64,000 bases of DNA, from contig NZ_MQTZ01000005.1 in the NCBI RefSeq assembly GCF_001939115.1, forward strand, positions 1-64,000, written 5' to 3'. A program made the translations under genes and the position numbers. This document shows, piece after piece, positions 1-8,969 of the stretch; the stretch's first letter is position 1, and each line of letters opens with the position of its first letter. The DNA is from Leptolyngbya sp. 'hensonii'. Its GTDB lineage: Bacteria; Cyanobacteriota; Cyanobacteriia; GCF-001939115. The notes below the pieces were generated by a model. That model was not told the origin of the DNA. It made no database searches and worked only from the letters and a program-made list of their open reading frames with translations.

Positions 1-194
1 TGAACGGGTTCAACTTCAACCAGTCGTTGATTGATTCTCAAGGTCGTGTGATCGGGACTTGGGCGGATGTGCTGAACCGGGCTAACCTGGGGATGGAAGT
101 GATGCACGAGCGCAATGCTCACAACTTCCCTCTGGACTTGGCTGCGGGTGAGTCTGCTCCGGTTGCGGTTGCTGCTCCTGCCATCCATGGCTAA
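1..194 (+). CDS. psbA: Photosystem II reaction centre protein D1, 3' end (partial)
   Basis: The last 63 codons of a D1 protein are readable from base 3 to a TAA at 192-194. The end contains [20 protein letters not shown] and then LDLAAGE, the universal D1 C-terminus. D1 carries the P680 chlorophylls, QB and ligands of the Mn4CaO5 cluster in thylakoid photosystem II. The His of the [12 protein letters not shown] stretch and the Ala where CtpA cuts off the C-terminal extension are present; the free alpha-carboxylate there ligates the cluster. The extension that follows (about 16 residues, Ala/Val/Pro rich) is the part removed on maturation. The 5' end lies outside the window, so the isoform (D1:1 or D1:2) cannot be judged. 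Confidence 0.97.
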   Translation, partial: NGFNFNQSLIDSQGRVIGTWADVLNRANLGMEVMHERNAHNFPLDLAAGESAPVAVAAPAIHG

Positions 195-227
195 GGAATA
201 AATCCAGTCTCTTCTAGAGTCTGTCAG

Positions 228-262
228 TAAGGCCGCGAGTCATCGCGGCTTTACTATCTTTT
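228..262 (+). terminator. Rho-independent terminator after psbA
   Basis: A 10-bp stem (TAAGGCCGCG with CGCGGCTTTA, one G-U pair) closes a 6-nt loop and is followed by CTATCTTTT. It lies 34 bp after the psbA stop and before recR. Confidence 0.75.
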
Positions 263-295
263 GGAGCTGTAATGACTTGAGGCTTTACGTGGGGG

Positions 296-967
296 ATGGA
301 ACTGGTGCGATCGCAGGATCGACTACACTGGTATGCAGTCAATTGGCAAGCATTTTGGGAGGAAACTCAAACGGTTTACACTCGCCCTTTAGCCCGCTTG
401 ATTGAACAACTGCAGCGGCTGCCTGGAATTGGCCCTAAAACCGCTCAGCGATTGGCCTTACACATCATTAAACGTCCTGAGGGTGAGATTCAGGCTCTGG
501 CTCAAGCATTACTGGATGCTAAGCAACAGGTAGGAGTTTGTTCCATCTGCTTTCATCTTTCAGCAGAGCCTATTTGTGAGATCTGTCGATCGACCAGCCG
601 CGATAGCCACACCATCTGCGTGGTAGCAGACTCTAGGGATGTGATTGCGATCGAAAAAACCCGTGAGTATCGGGGAAAATATCACGTTTTGGGAGGTCTA
701 ATTTCTCCCATGGATGGGATTGGTCCGGAACAACTCCACATCCAACCCCTGATCCGAAGAGTCAATAAGCAAAATATTGAAGAAGCGATTCTCGCCATCA
801 GCCCCAGTGTTGAAGGAGAGACAACAACCCTGTATATCGGTCAGTTGCTCAAGCCCTTCACAAGGGTTACCCGAATTGCCTTTGGTCTCCCCATGGGAGG
901 TGACCTGGAGTATGCCGATGAGGTAACACTGGCCCGAGCTTTGGAAGGAAGACGGGAACTAGATTAA
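296..967 (+). CDS. recR: Recombination mediator protein RecR
   Basis: RecR works with RecF/RecO to load RecA on gapped single-stranded DNA. Visible features in order: a helix-hairpin-helix LPGIGPKTA (residues 42-50), a four-cysteine zinc finger (C82, C85, C94, C97), then a Toprim domain beginning near [12 protein letters not shown] and containing [15 protein letters not shown]. The family usually starts right at the (M)[12 protein letters not shown] segment, which here is residue 28. The frame has only ATG 296 or GTG 305 upstream of it, so this protein carries about 25 extra N-terminal residues or starts at a non-standard codon. It stands alone, convergent with the response regulator 17 bp downstream. 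Confidence 0.95.
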   Translation: MELVRSQDRLHWYAVNWQAFWEETQTVYTRPLARLIEQLQRLPGIGPKTAQRLALHIIKRPEGEIQALAQALLDAKQQVGVCSICFHLSAEPICEICRSTSRDSHTICVVADSRDVIAIEKTREYRGKYHVLGGLISPMDGIGPEQLHIQPLIRRVNKQNIEEAILAISPSVEGETTTLYIGQLLKPFTRVTRIAFGLPMGGDLEYADEVTLARALEGRRELD

Positions 968-984
968 CTCACCGACATCAGGGC

Positions 985-1539
985 CTATTTCAGTTTCTGC
1001 TTGATGATAGTGATGATCTGGGTCATCTGCTTTTTCAGTTGATCAATTTCTTGCTGCATGGCGATGATTTTTTCCTGCAGCGCTTGAATATCCGCTGAGT
1101 TTTCGGTTGAGCTGGCGTAACCATCGGGTACGGAGGAACGACTGGTGACGAGGGGTGGCTTCCGCTTAATCTTGATCATGGCGGATTTAATCGCCTCAAC
1201 CAATTGCTTCTGCTCAAAAGGCTTTTCAATAAACTCGAAGAATTCAAACGGTTCCGAGATCTTCTCCGTTACTTCTTCTTTACGCCCGGACATGACTACA
1301 AGAGGAATCAGCCGCAGTTCATGTTCTTCCTCAATGTGCTGGTAGACTTCCCATCCGCTCATACGAGGAAGCAGGAAGTCTAGCATGATCAGGTTAGGCC
1401 GCTCCTGACGAACCAGGTTCAACCCTTCCAGGCCATCCTTGGCTTCCAAAACTTCGAAGTTGCCTTTTGGCAACATATCTCTTACCCGAGAACGAATGAC
1501 TTTACTGTCGTCAATAACCAGAATCTTGTGAGTTGCCAC
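985..1539 (-). CDS. Response regulator, receiver domain with C-terminal coiled coil
   Basis: A CheY-like receiver fills residues 5-125: acidic pair D10/D11, phospho-acceptor D54 in MLDFLLP, S84 in VVMSG, and K106 in EKPF. The last 30 residues (from about 150) form a heptad-patterned helix rich in Q, K and I, probably an oligomerisation or docking segment. No DNA-binding or enzymatic output domain is present, so it likely signals by protein contact. No histidine kinase is adjacent, so the cognate kinase is unknown. The start has a purine-rich stretch (CCAGAGGAG on the minus strand) 7-15 bases upstream. Confidence 0.85.
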   Translation of the reverse strand: MATHKILVIDDSKVIRSRVRDMLPKGNFEVLEAKDGLEGLNLVRQERPNLIMLDFLLPRMSGWEVYQHIEEEHELRLIPLVVMSGRKEEVTEKISEPFEFFEFIEKPFEQKQLVEAIKSAMIKIKRKPPLVTSRSSVPDGYASSTENSADIQALQEKIIAMQQEIDQLKKQMTQIITIIKQKLK

Positions 1540-1862
1540 AATCGACTCCTCTGGAGGTGCTGAAGGTCAAAACTACAAAACTAGAAGAAGTTACAGTTTT
1601 TTAATATTGTTAGCACCTGATCCTGATCACAGGTGAGGTGCAGGGTAAAACTGAAAAGATATTAATCAGGAATAACCTTAACCTACATTCCAGACATACG
1701 AAAGCATAAAAACAAGCATTTCGTAGAGCCTTTCCTGGTATAGTTCTGGCTCCCCTATATTCGACACTAGGTTAGTTATAGCGTGATAGAGCTTTTAACA
1801 GCAAAATTCTAATCTAGTATCCTAGTTTTTACTGGTTCAAACGTAAAGACTTCAAAATTAAG
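1540..1862. other. Intergenic region between divergent response regulator and lipA
   Basis: No gene seen. The stretch is A+T rich and must hold both divergent promoters. An interrupted palindrome CACCTG-N10-CAGGTG lies at 1614-1635; its left half GCACCTGA (1613-1620) is identical to half of the palindrome upstream of the Rrf2 gene at 24361. A TATAGT hexamer at about 1739 could be a -10 box for lipA. Confidence 0.4.
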
Positions 1863-2810
1863 GTGTATCACGTTTCCCCTAATCCATCCGAACGAGCTAA
1901 GCAGCGTTCAGAGATTGAGGCCATGCCGGAGTGGCTCCGGCGTCCGATCGGCAAGGCCAGCGACATCTCAACCGTTCAGCAAATTATCAAACAGCGGCAA
2001 ATTCATACGATTTGCGAAGAAGGCCGCTGCCCCAACCGGGGTGAGTGTTATGCCCAGAAGACGGCTACTTTCCTCCTGATGGGTCCCACCTGCACCCGGA
2101 GCTGCGCCTTTTGCCAGGTGGACAAGGGACATGCACCCATGCCCTTGGACCCTCGGGAGCCTGATCAGGTGGCTGAAGCGGTGCAACTCCTGGGGCTGCG
2201 CTATGTGGTTCTAACTTCAGTCGCCCGGGATGACCTGCCAGATCAGGGAGCCGGGTGGTTTGTGGCCACCATGACTCAAATTCGACGACTCAGCCCTGAG
2301 GCTCAAATTGAAGTTCTGACTGCAGATTTTTGGGGTGGGTCAGCTCTGGATCTGTCTCTATCGCTGGAGGAGAGACAACGCCAGCGTATTGCTACGGTCG
2401 TCGCGGCCCAACCTGCCTGCTACAACCACAATGTTGAGACGGTGCGACGGCTCCAGGACCGGGTCCGGCGGGGGGCGAAGTACGATCGTTCGCTCCGAGT
2501 ATTACAGGCTGTCAAAGATCTGAACCCGGCTATTCCGACCAAATCCGGGTTAATGTTGGGCCATGGCGAGTCTCAGGAAGAGGTGATCGAGGCCATGGAT
2601 GATCTGAGATCGGTGGGCTGCGATCGACTGACCCTGGGGCAATATTTGCGCCCTTCCCTGGAACATCTGCCCGTTCAGAAATACTGGACCCCTCCAGAAT
2701 TTGATCGCTTGGGGGAGATCGCTCGGAATTTGGGCTTCACACAGGTTCAATCAGGCCCCCTGGTCCGTAGTTCCTATCATGCTGGCCAGACCCCCTTAGC
2801 CCACACCTGA
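1863..2810 (+). CDS. lipA: Lipoyl synthase
   Basis: A radical SAM enzyme that inserts two sulfurs into octanoyl groups on E2 and GcvH proteins. Both signature clusters are present: auxiliary cluster CX4CX5C (C51, C56, C62) and radical SAM CX3CX2C (C77, C81, C84). The terminal RSSYHA supplies the conserved serine ligand. Family motifs [20 protein letters not shown] and TKSGLM are intact. A short insertion rich in E, R and Q (about residues 161-180, after ADFWGG) precedes YNHN, where most LipA proteins are shorter. The start is GTG 1863; ATG 1923 (MPEWLRRP) is an alternative with GAGG upstream. The protein supports pyruvate dehydrogenase; the E1 beta gene pdhB is elsewhere in the window. Confidence 0.93.
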   Translation: MYHVSPNPSERAKQRSEIEAMPEWLRRPIGKASDISTVQQIIKQRQIHTICEEGRCPNRGECYAQKTATFLLMGPTCTRSCAFCQVDKGHAPMPLDPREPDQVAEAVQLLGLRYVVLTSVARDDLPDQGAGWFVATMTQIRRLSPEAQIEVLTADFWGGSALDLSLSLEERQRQRIATVVAAQPACYNHNVETVRRLQDRVRRGAKYDRSLRVLQAVKDLNPAIPTKSGLMLGHGESQEEVIEAMDDLRSVGCDRLTLGQYLRPSLEHLPVQKYWTPPEFDRLGEIARNLGFTQVQSGPLVRSSYHAGQTPLAHT

Positions 2811-3011
2811 GGGGAATAGTTGATTTTTTTTGCCCATTAATCTTTGGGTTTGTGCAATTGACTTCCATGTAAAGCGATAACGTCACTTATGCTGGTATTG
2901 GGGAACTGCCTCCAAACCAGCCTAATCTTTTGGGGCTTCATAATTTCAAGATTCTCCAGTCTCTCTGGCGATCGCCCCTACTTACCTTTACCCCTGCCAG
3001 GTTCTCAACAT

Positions 3012-4241
3012 ATGCAATCCAGTTGGCGAATCGGTTCCATCTTCAATATTCCCCTCTACATTGATTTTTCCTGGCTTTTCATTGTTGTCATTGTTGCAAT
3101 CTTGAATGGATTTGCCTGGAGAGAGGTCTACCCAACCTGGCAGCCCCTGCTTCTGGGAGGTGCAGGGTTGTTGACCGCCTTACTCCTATTTGGCTCCGTC
3201 TTACTCCACGAATTGGGCCATAGCCTGGTGGCTAAAACTCAAGGTATTCAGGTCAACTCTATTACCCTGTTTCTATTTGGCGGGATCGCCGCGATCGAAC
3301 AGGAGCCTAAAACTCCCGGGCGCGCCTTTCAGGTGGCGATCGCGGGTCCTGTGGTTAGCCTGGTGCTCTGTGGTGGTTTGAGTATCCTGACCTGGAACCT
3401 GCCCACCTCACACCCGGTTGCGTTTCTAGCGGCTGATCTGGCCAGAATCAACCTGGTGCTGGCCCTGTTCAACCTGATTCCCGGCCTGCCTCTGGATGGG
3501 GGGCAGGTGCTGAAAGCCGCCATCTGGAAGGCTACCGGCGATCGTCTGCGGGCAACTCGCTGGGCTGCCAGAACGGGTGAGATTTTAGGCTGGCTGATTA
3601 TTCTTCTGGGTTTCGTTTCTGTTCTGATTCCAGGGGTTGCAGGGGGAAATATCTGGCTGGCGGTGATTGGCTGGTTTATCCTGCGCAATGCCGATCGCTA
3701 TCGCCACATTACGGACTTACAGGAGGCCCTGCTGCAACTCAATGCAGCCCATGCCATGGGCCGAGAATTTCGGGTCGTGGAAGCCGGAATGACCTTGCGA
3801 CAGTTTGCGGATCAGTACCTGCTGGATACGGCCCGTTCACCCATGTATTTTGCGGCTGCAGATGGGCGCTATCGGGGTCTGGTAGAAGTGACTGCCCTGC
3901 ACCAGGTAGAACGCAGCCAATGGGAAACGAAAACGTTGCAAAATATTTTACAGCCTTTGACTGCCATACTGACTGTTCAGGAGCAAACACCCCTGATCGA
4001 AGTCATCAATCTGATGGAAAAACATCAGCTCAGCCGGATTACCGTTATTTCTCCGGCTGGTGCAGTCGCCGGAGTCATCGATCGGGGGGATATTGTCCAG
4101 GTTGTGATGCAGCAACTGAAGGTCCAGATTGCTCCTGCCGTGATTCAAAATATTAAAGAAGCAGGGGCCTATCCACCGGGATTTCCCATTCTGGCTGTGG
4201 CCAAAGCAACAGAAGAGTTATTGCCTCACCAGGATCCCTAA
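3012..4241 (+). CDS. Site-2-protease-type M50 membrane metalloprotease with CBS domains
   Basis: A polytopic intramembrane zinc protease. Using the start at 3012 (MQSSWRIGSIFNIPLYIDFSW, where related proteins begin), zinc ligands HELGH fall at residues 66-70 and the third ligand D162 in LDGG. About five hydrophobic segments cover residues 15-215, followed by a cytosolic pair of CBS repeats (about 235-375) that may bind adenine nucleotides. The reading frame is open upstream to an ATG at 2889, which would add 41 poorly conserved residues; neither start has a clear ribosome site. The substrate is not deducible. Genes of this type are often monocistronic in cyanobacteria, as here. Confidence 0.87.
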   Translation: MQSSWRIGSIFNIPLYIDFSWLFIVVIVAILNGFAWREVYPTWQPLLLGGAGLLTALLLFGSVLLHELGHSLVAKTQGIQVNSITLFLFGGIAAIEQEPKTPGRAFQVAIAGPVVSLVLCGGLSILTWNLPTSHPVAFLAADLARINLVLALFNLIPGLPLDGGQVLKAAIWKATGDRLRATRWAARTGEILGWLIILLGFVSVLIPGVAGGNIWLAVIGWFILRNADRYRHITDLQEALLQLNAAHAMGREFRVVEAGMTLRQFADQYLLDTARSPMYFAAADGRYRGLVEVTALHQVERSQWETKTLQNILQPLTAILTVQEQTPLIEVINLMEKHQLSRITVISPAGAVAGVIDRGDIVQVVMQQLKVQIAPAVIQNIKEAGAYPPGFPILAVAKATEELLPHQDP

Positions 4242-4264
4242 CCCATTAGCCCCAAGATTGGCCT

Positions 4265-4906
4265 TTAAGAATATTGCGGATCCCCTTTGGATTTTGCTTT
4301 TGCCTTAGCTGCACTCCGCTTTAAGGCATCCAGGCGAGCTTCGTACTTAGACCGCTGACGCTTCTTGGGAGACTGTTCAATCAAAGTTTTCAGAGCACTA
4401 CCCAGACTTTTGTAGGCGTTGGGTAGGGTGTAACCGAACCGAGTGGCCAGTTGGATGGCTCGATCGTCCGCCTCGATCGCTTCGCGCAATTTCTTTTCAC
4501 CATTATTCTTCAGGTATAGACGGTAGCCCGCGAAGCCTGACAGGCCCAGAGCCAGAACCAGCAACAACCCGTCCTGAACCCAGAGTTCGCCGACTGCCCC
4601 CCCCAGACCGATCGCCAGAGCGGCCATTTCCCAACCATCCCTGGGAATCGTATCATTCTGCACCCGACCCACCTCGTGCCAGAACAGCAGATTTCGCTGG
4701 TCGGTGGCCAACTGTTCCCACTTCGGTAAATCAATTTGAATCTCAACCTGATCTTTGCCAATCTCTTCACTAGTAATCAGGGGAGGGTTCACAGCCGAGG
4801 TGACTTCTACCGTGACCCAGCTCTGGAGTTCAGGGGGTAGGAGCCCTTTGAGACGACGGAGTTCACTCATTTCAGCTCTAGCAGAGGATGCAGCAAAAGA
4901 TGTCAT
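4265..4906 (-). CDS. DUF3318 family membrane protein
   Basis: This resembles the cyanobacterial DUF3318 family (function unknown). Residues 1-90 form a soluble part with ELRRLKGLLPPELQSWV near the start and HEVGR at about 77-81. Two adjacent hydrophobic helices follow (about 93-130), then a charged helical tail rich in K, R and A. The HE pair recalls a minimal metal-binding motif, but no second motif supports calling it a protease. It is convergent with the CBS metalloprotease gene (23-bp gap). Confidence 0.75.
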   Translation of the reverse strand: MTSFAASSARAEMSELRRLKGLLPPELQSWVTVEVTSAVNPPLITSEEIGKDQVEIQIDLPKWEQLATDQRNLLFWHEVGRVQNDTIPRDGWEMAALAIGLGGAVGELWVQDGLLLVLALGLSGFAGYRLYLKNNGEKKLREAIEADDRAIQLATRFGYTLPNAYKSLGSALKTLIEQSPKKRQRSKYEARLDALKRSAAKAKAKSKGDPQYS

Positions 4907-4995
4907 GGTTTCAACGTTGGAGATTCAAACAATAAAAAATGGATGTCAACGATCCACATTTGCAGTATAGCGATCCTCACCGCTCCGTAACAGTC

Positions 4996-5604
4996 TCAAA
5001 TCGTGCTGAAATCACCCCGATTATTCTGGTGATTCCACTTCCAGATAATACTAGAGAGGAGATTGGTCAGGATGTGGGCCAGAATTGGCACCAGCAGATT
5101 GCCTGTGGCCATGGCGCTGTAGCCCAGCAAAAATCCGACTAGAATGGCCCACGCCATGTAAGGCCACTGTTGCAGGCTGCTCAGGTGGAGCACCCCAAAA
5201 GAAATGCTGGAAACTGCCAGAGCCATGAAGCCCAGACCAAAGGCTGGCAACATCACGCCTCGAAACAGCAATTCTTCGCTCAGACCAGGAAGCAGCCCCA
5301 ACCAGAGTAAATCTGGCCAGAGCAGCGGTTTCAAGACCAGTTGCAGATAGTAGTCTGCACTCTGGCGATAGGCTGGCCAAAAGCGATAAATCAAGGAACT
5401 GGCCGCCGTAATCAGCAGACCTACCCCCAGACCCACCAGCAGAGCTCTGATCTGAAATTTCCAGGGCAACAGAGCCACCGCGCCAAATTTACGCCATAGG
5501 GTTGCCATCAGTAGCAGGACGATCGCCGTCACTCCGATCGCCAGTAGAACCTGAATGCGCGTCAGGGGTTCAAGATCGGGATTAGGGGAAGGTTGATCTG
5601 CCAC
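4996..5604 (-). CDS. CPBP family intramembrane metalloprotease
   Basis: A Rce1/Abi-type membrane protein of about six helices. Diagnostic motifs are seen in order: EELLFRG (motif 1, about residue 110), FGVLHL (motif 2) and ILAHILTN (motif 3), giving the Glu-Glu, His and His of the putative active site. Cyanobacteria carry many copies with unknown substrates. The protein is short (202 aa) but complete. It follows the DUF3318 gene direction with a gap of 89 bp and need not be in the same transcript. Confidence 0.85.
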   Translation of the reverse strand: MADQPSPNPDLEPLTRIQVLLAIGVTAIVLLLMATLWRKFGAVALLPWKFQIRALLVGLGVGLLITAASSLIYRFWPAYRQSADYYLQLVLKPLLWPDLLWLGLLPGLSEELLFRGVMLPAFGLGFMALAVSSISFGVLHLSSLQQWPYMAWAILVGFLLGYSAMATGNLLVPILAHILTNLLSSIIWKWNHQNNRGDFSTI

Positions 5605-5686
5605 AAGAAAATACTAAAGGTTTATGCTTTGCCAAAGATCTTTAACCAAGATGGTATCAGGAGAGTTACAAATTTTTGTCCCTCTC

Positions 5687-6736
5687 TCAGCATACAGGAC
5701 GCAACGAAGATAAGTGGGGACTCAGGGCCGCAACGCTGACTCCGGCGCGGTGAGCTGCGATGGCACCCAGGGCTTCCAGGTAGGAGTTCACCTGCAGGGC
5801 TGGAATGCCCAGGGCTTCTGGCGTCACCTGCATTTTGGTCTGGTTATCTTTGACGGCAATCACTTGGGCCTGCCCCTGACTCAAACTGAGGATGGCGCTG
5901 CCCCCACAGGCTGTTGCAGGCACAATCACGGCATCCACCTGATGGGACCAGATTGCAGTGGCCTTGGGCGAGGTGACAAATTGAGGAGCCCGACTCAACC
6001 CTGCCAGCACACAGGGCAGGAATGTAAAGCCAATTTCTTCGGCAGCCGATCGGGGGGAAAGCTGGGGGTCCAGGGGCAGGGGCAGGAGTGCAGGGGCATG
6101 GGCAGAGGGAACCCGAAACGTCCGTACTACCAGATGGCTGATCACGGCTTCTGCGCCAGCCAGGGGGTCCACCCCCTGACCGTGACGGTACTCCTGCAGG
6201 GCTGCACTGTCCTGGTCATCGGGGAACCGGGCCACCACCGCGATCGCCTCGGCCCCAGCCTGCGTAATCAGCCGGTCCACAGCCCGCAATAAGCTACCCG
6301 GATTTTGAATCGTACCCCAGGTGGCTCCGGAGGGTGCGGTCCGGAGTTCCACCCCTAGGGGGGCATCGGTGATGACATAGTCCGTCAAACGGAGACCCAG
6401 GGTAGCGCGAGTGGCCTCAGCCGCCTGGATCTGCCGCAGTTGCAACTCAGATTCGATCGCCCGATCCAGGACCAGACCCACCCGATTCTGATGGGTCGGA
6501 GCTAAGCCCCATTCACCGGCAGCAAAGCGATCGAGCGCGTAGCCTTCCACGTAGAAGGCATTAGGTAGGGGCCAGTAGAGCTGAGCCCCATTCAACACAT
6601 TAGGGTGGGTAATCAGGCAATCCACCATCTGGGCCATGGCTCTGGCCACAGGCAGAGCATCTCCGGCGTAGCCTCCGATCGCTGCCCCAATTCCGGTGGG
6701 AATAATCAGAACAGCGGTATAAGGACGCAGGCTCAA
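5687..6736 (-). CDS. DUF3326 domain-containing protein
   Basis: Recognised as the DUF3326 family, found in cyanobacteria and plastid-bearing eukaryotes, with no established function. The N-terminus reads VLIIPTGIGAAIGGYAGDALP; later segments include THPNVLNGA and a conserved ATACGGSAIL near residue 275. No membrane span or signal peptide is evident, so it is probably cytosolic. Its ATG overlaps the stop region of the upstream 68-aa gene by 4 bp, so the two are very likely translationally coupled. Confidence 0.75.
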   Translation of the reverse strand: MSLRPYTAVLIIPTGIGAAIGGYAGDALPVARAMAQMVDCLITHPNVLNGAQLYWPLPNAFYVEGYALDRFAAGEWGLAPTHQNRVGLVLDRAIESELQLRQIQAAEATRATLGLRLTDYVITDAPLGVELRTAPSGATWGTIQNPGSLLRAVDRLITQAGAEAIAVVARFPDDQDSAALQEYRHGQGVDPLAGAEAVISHLVVRTFRVPSAHAPALLPLPLDPQLSPRSAAEEIGFTFLPCVLAGLSRAPQFVTSPKATAIWSHQVDAVIVPATACGGSAILSLSQGQAQVIAVKDNQTKMQVTPEALGIPALQVNSYLEALGAIAAHRAGVSVAALSPHLSSLRPVC

Positions 6737-6939
6737 CTTAATGGCGCAATGGGGGAGAGCTTTGCGGGTTCCAGGGTCACGATCGCCTCAACATGAGCTT
6801 TCTGCTGCACCACGTTGACATCGGTCACGGCCCAGCGGAGGGGTTCACCCCGCTTTTGCAACTCGGCCTCGATCGCCTGTTGCATTTGGATGGGGGACTC
6901 CTGGAGATCAACTTCTGCAGTGATAAAGTGAGTGGTCAT
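6733..6939 (-). CDS. Small conserved-looking protein coupled to DUF3326
   Basis: A 68-residue soluble protein beginning MTTHFITAEVDLQESP, with a predicted beta-alpha-beta pattern and no cysteine. I do not recognise the family. Its stop codon overlaps the start of the DUF3326 gene (ATGA-type junction), which argues that it is real and works with that protein. The start is supported by a purine run (AGGAAAGTC on the minus strand) shortly upstream. Confidence 0.6.
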   Translation of the reverse strand: MTTHFITAEVDLQESPIQMQQAIEAELQKRGEPLRWAVTDVNVVQQKAHVEAIVTLEPAKLSPIAPLS

Positions 6940-6974
6940 AGGACTTTCCTGAAAAGCAACCTTCAGTCCTTTCC

Positions 6975-7304
6975 TTACTTTTTCTGGAACTGACCGAACT
7001 GAAGGTAGTATACCGTGTCTTCCTTCTCTGTCTCAACCTTCAGATCAGAACGGGGATAGGACACACAGAGTAAGGCAAACCCTTGTTCACGAATTTCCGG
7101 GGCAATGCCCATCCCGTCGCTCTGGTCTACCGTCCCCTCAATCAATTGAGCGGCACAGGTGGTACAGACGCCAGCATTACAGGAATTAGGCAGAAAATCG
7201 AGACCCGCTTCATACGCCGCAGATAACACGGTCTGATCTTCGGGCACCTGGATGGTGTGAGTTTCCCCCCGGTAGTTAATTTCAACGGTGTAGGTCTTGG
7301 CCAT
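6975..7304 (-). CDS. Plant-type [2Fe-2S] ferredoxin with C-terminal extension (FdC2-like)
   Basis: A beta-grasp ferredoxin with cluster ligands C42, C47, C50 and C80 in the plant-type spacing (CX4CX2C...C). Unlike photosynthetic PetF it lacks the usual acidic AGYDSLLTC loop; instead it has QGFALLCVSYPRSDL and a tail VYYLQFGQF. That tail resembles the FdC2 proteins of plants, which are thought not to serve general electron transfer from photosystem I. Redox partner unknown. Just upstream of the small/DUF3326 pair on the same strand (35-bp gap), so possibly one transcript. Confidence 0.85.
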   Translation of the reverse strand: MAKTYTVEINYRGETHTIQVPEDQTVLSAAYEAGLDFLPNSCNAGVCTTCAAQLIEGTVDQSDGMGIAPEIREQGFALLCVSYPRSDLKVETEKEDTVYYLQFGQFQKK

Positions 7305-7418
7305 GGATAGAAGAATTGCAACTGCAGAACAACATCAAATCATATAGCAAATTTCACGGGAATGCGGAGGCAGGATGGGGCCACTGCCCACCTCCTGCCC
7401 TGACCAAGCGGGTGACGG

Positions 7419-7970
7419 CTACAGGGTCAAAAATGGCCGTGCCAGGAAGAAGCTAGAAATCGACTTGGCATCCACCGGTTCTCCGGCCAGAATTGCAGCT
7501 TCCAATTGCTGGGGTCTCATCAACACCACTTCAATATCTTCATCCGCGTCCTGATCCGGAGGGAGGTCTAGCTTTTCCAGATCCTGAGCTAGGAAGGCAT
7601 AAATAATCTCATCGGAGTAACCGGGAGCCAGCACAATCTCTCCCAGTTTCTGCCAGGTCTGGGCGCGATACCCAGTTTCCTCTTCAATTTCCCGCCGAAT
7701 GGTGCTTTCCGCGTCTTCATTGGGTTCCAAGGTGCCTGCTGGAAATTCCAGCACCCGACCCATCACCGCAAAACGATATTGCCGGACCAGGACCAGTTGC
7801 CCGTCCGAAGTCACGGGGACAGCCAAGGCCCCACCGGGGTGGCGGATACATTCCCAGTCACCTTCGGCTCGATTGGGCAGACGCAGCCGATTGACTTCAA
7901 AGTTAAACTTGCGCCCTTCGTAGAACAGACGCTTTCTCAAGAGTTGGGGAGGCTCAGAGCCGACAGCCAT
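7419..7970 (-). CDS. NUDIX hydrolase, ADP-ribose pyrophosphatase type
   Basis: The NUDIX box GX5EX7REUXEEXGU is complete at residues 79-101, starting GTLEPNEDAE and ending REIEEETGY. Upstream CIRHPGGALAVPV and LVRQYRF match the ADP-ribose/sugar-nucleotide pyrophosphatase branch, so the likely reaction is ADP-ribose to AMP plus ribose-5-phosphate. Substrate choice is inference. The gene begins 10 bp after folK and is probably co-transcribed with it. Confidence 0.87.
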   Translation of the reverse strand: MAVGSEPPQLLRKRLFYEGRKFNFEVNRLRLPNRAEGDWECIRHPGGALAVPVTSDGQLVLVRQYRFAVMGRVLEFPAGTLEPNEDAESTIRREIEEETGYRAQTWQKLGEIVLAPGYSDEIIYAFLAQDLEKLDLPPDQDADEDIEVVLMRPQQLEAAILAGEPVDAKSISSFFLARPFLTL

Positions 7971-7980
7971 GGATGGAAAC

Positions 7981-8457
7981 TCACAACTTTTGCACTCCTG
8001 AACAGTCTACCGCCTGCAGGAGTTCACCGATCGTCTTTCCCGTAATTGGGTCCACCCAATCTGGGGCGATCTCAGCCAGGGGGACGAGAACGAAAGCCCG
8101 ATCGCCCATCCGGGGGTGGGGAATCTGGAGCTGTGGCGTTTCCAGCACCAGGTTATCAAACAGCAATAGATCCAGATCCAGCGTTCGAGGACCGTTTCGT
8201 TCCTGGCGCACCCGCCCGAACTGGACTTCGACCTGGAGCAAGGTTTGCATCAGGGGCCAGGGTTCCAGCCCAACCTGCAACAGGGCGCAGCCATTCACAT
8301 AATCTGGCTGGGGTGGCCCCACCGGACTTGTCCGATACCAGTGAGAGCGTCGGGTGACAGCAATTTGGGGATAGTGATCCAGGAGATCCAGGGCGGCCTC
8401 GATCGTGGCCTGGGAGTCCCCGAGATTGCTACCGAGGGCGATCGCTGCGGCAGGCAT
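7981..8457 (-). CDS. folK: 2-amino-4-hydroxy-6-hydroxymethyldihydropteridine diphosphokinase
   Basis: HPPK transfers pyrophosphate from ATP to 6-hydroxymethyl-7,8-dihydropterin in folate synthesis. Family motifs: ALGSNLGD near the start, SHWYRTSPVGPP, the catalytic-loop segment RNGPRTLDLDLLLFD (about residues 86-100), and IPHPRMGDRAFVLVPLAEI. Length (158 aa) is normal. It starts 2 bp after the stop of the secreted-protein gene and ends 10 bp before the NUDIX gene, so all three may share a transcript. metF in this window is also a folate gene but is distant. Confidence 0.95.
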   Translation of the reverse strand: MPAAAIALGSNLGDSQATIEAALDLLDHYPQIAVTRRSHWYRTSPVGPPQPDYVNGCALLQVGLEPWPLMQTLLQVEVQFGRVRQERNGPRTLDLDLLLFDNLVLETPQLQIPHPRMGDRAFVLVPLAEIAPDWVDPITGKTIGELLQAVDCSGVQKL

Positions 8458-8459
8458 CC

Positions 8460-8969
8460 TTAGAATTTGAGCTGGCTAGAGTGGATTACTCCGATCGAAC
8501 CACAAACATCCGTGTAGTACCAGGGTCCGGCTGAGCCATAAATGTTAATGGTCGTGGGACTGTTGATAGTACAGAGCACGGTGCCATTGGGGGAGTTTCT
8601 GACATTAGACGGGGGATCGAAGACAAAAGCCGCATTGTTGCCCCCGTTGTAGCTGCAGACCACTTCCAGCATCCGCTGGGTGGCGCGGGATTGGGGCCGA
8701 TGCACCTGTTTTTCTGGGAAAGTGGTCCAGGTGCCGTTCTGGCAGTTGGCCTGGCTGACGACCTTTTCATTGCCCAGGTAATACACAAAATTGACGCTGC
8801 GGGCACTGGCCCGGGAAATCGAGCACAGGTCTACATTTACGGCCTGACCTGCGACTGCGGTTCCGGCGAAATAATTACAGGATTCTGCCTGGGCTTTGGG
8901 CGGGCTCCAGAGCAGGGAAGCCCCGATCAGCGCGCAGGACAGACTCAATCCGAGGGAAAATTTATTCAT
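8460..8969 (-). CDS. Secreted protein of unknown function
   Basis: A 169-residue protein with a clear Sec signal peptide (MNKFSLGLSLSCALIGASLL, likely cut after AQA near residue 28). The mature part holds several cysteines spread through beta-rich sequence (SCNYF, DLCSIS, ANCQNG, VVCSYNGG, GTVLCTI, TDVCGS), suggesting disulfides outside the cytoplasm. I do not recognise the family; the last third (NIYGSAGPWYYTDVCGS) recalls SH3b-like repeats, but weakly. A strong ribosome site TGGAGGC sits 7 nt before the ATG. Its tight junction to folK looks accidental rather than functional. Confidence 0.7.
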   Translation of the reverse strand: MNKFSLGLSLSCALIGASLLWSPPKAQAESCNYFAGTAVAGQAVNVDLCSISRASARSVNFVYYLGNEKVVSQANCQNGTWTTFPEKQVHRPQSRATQRMLEVVCSYNGGNNAAFVFDPPSNVRNSPNGTVLCTINSPTTINIYGSAGPWYYTDVCGSIGVIHSSQLKF

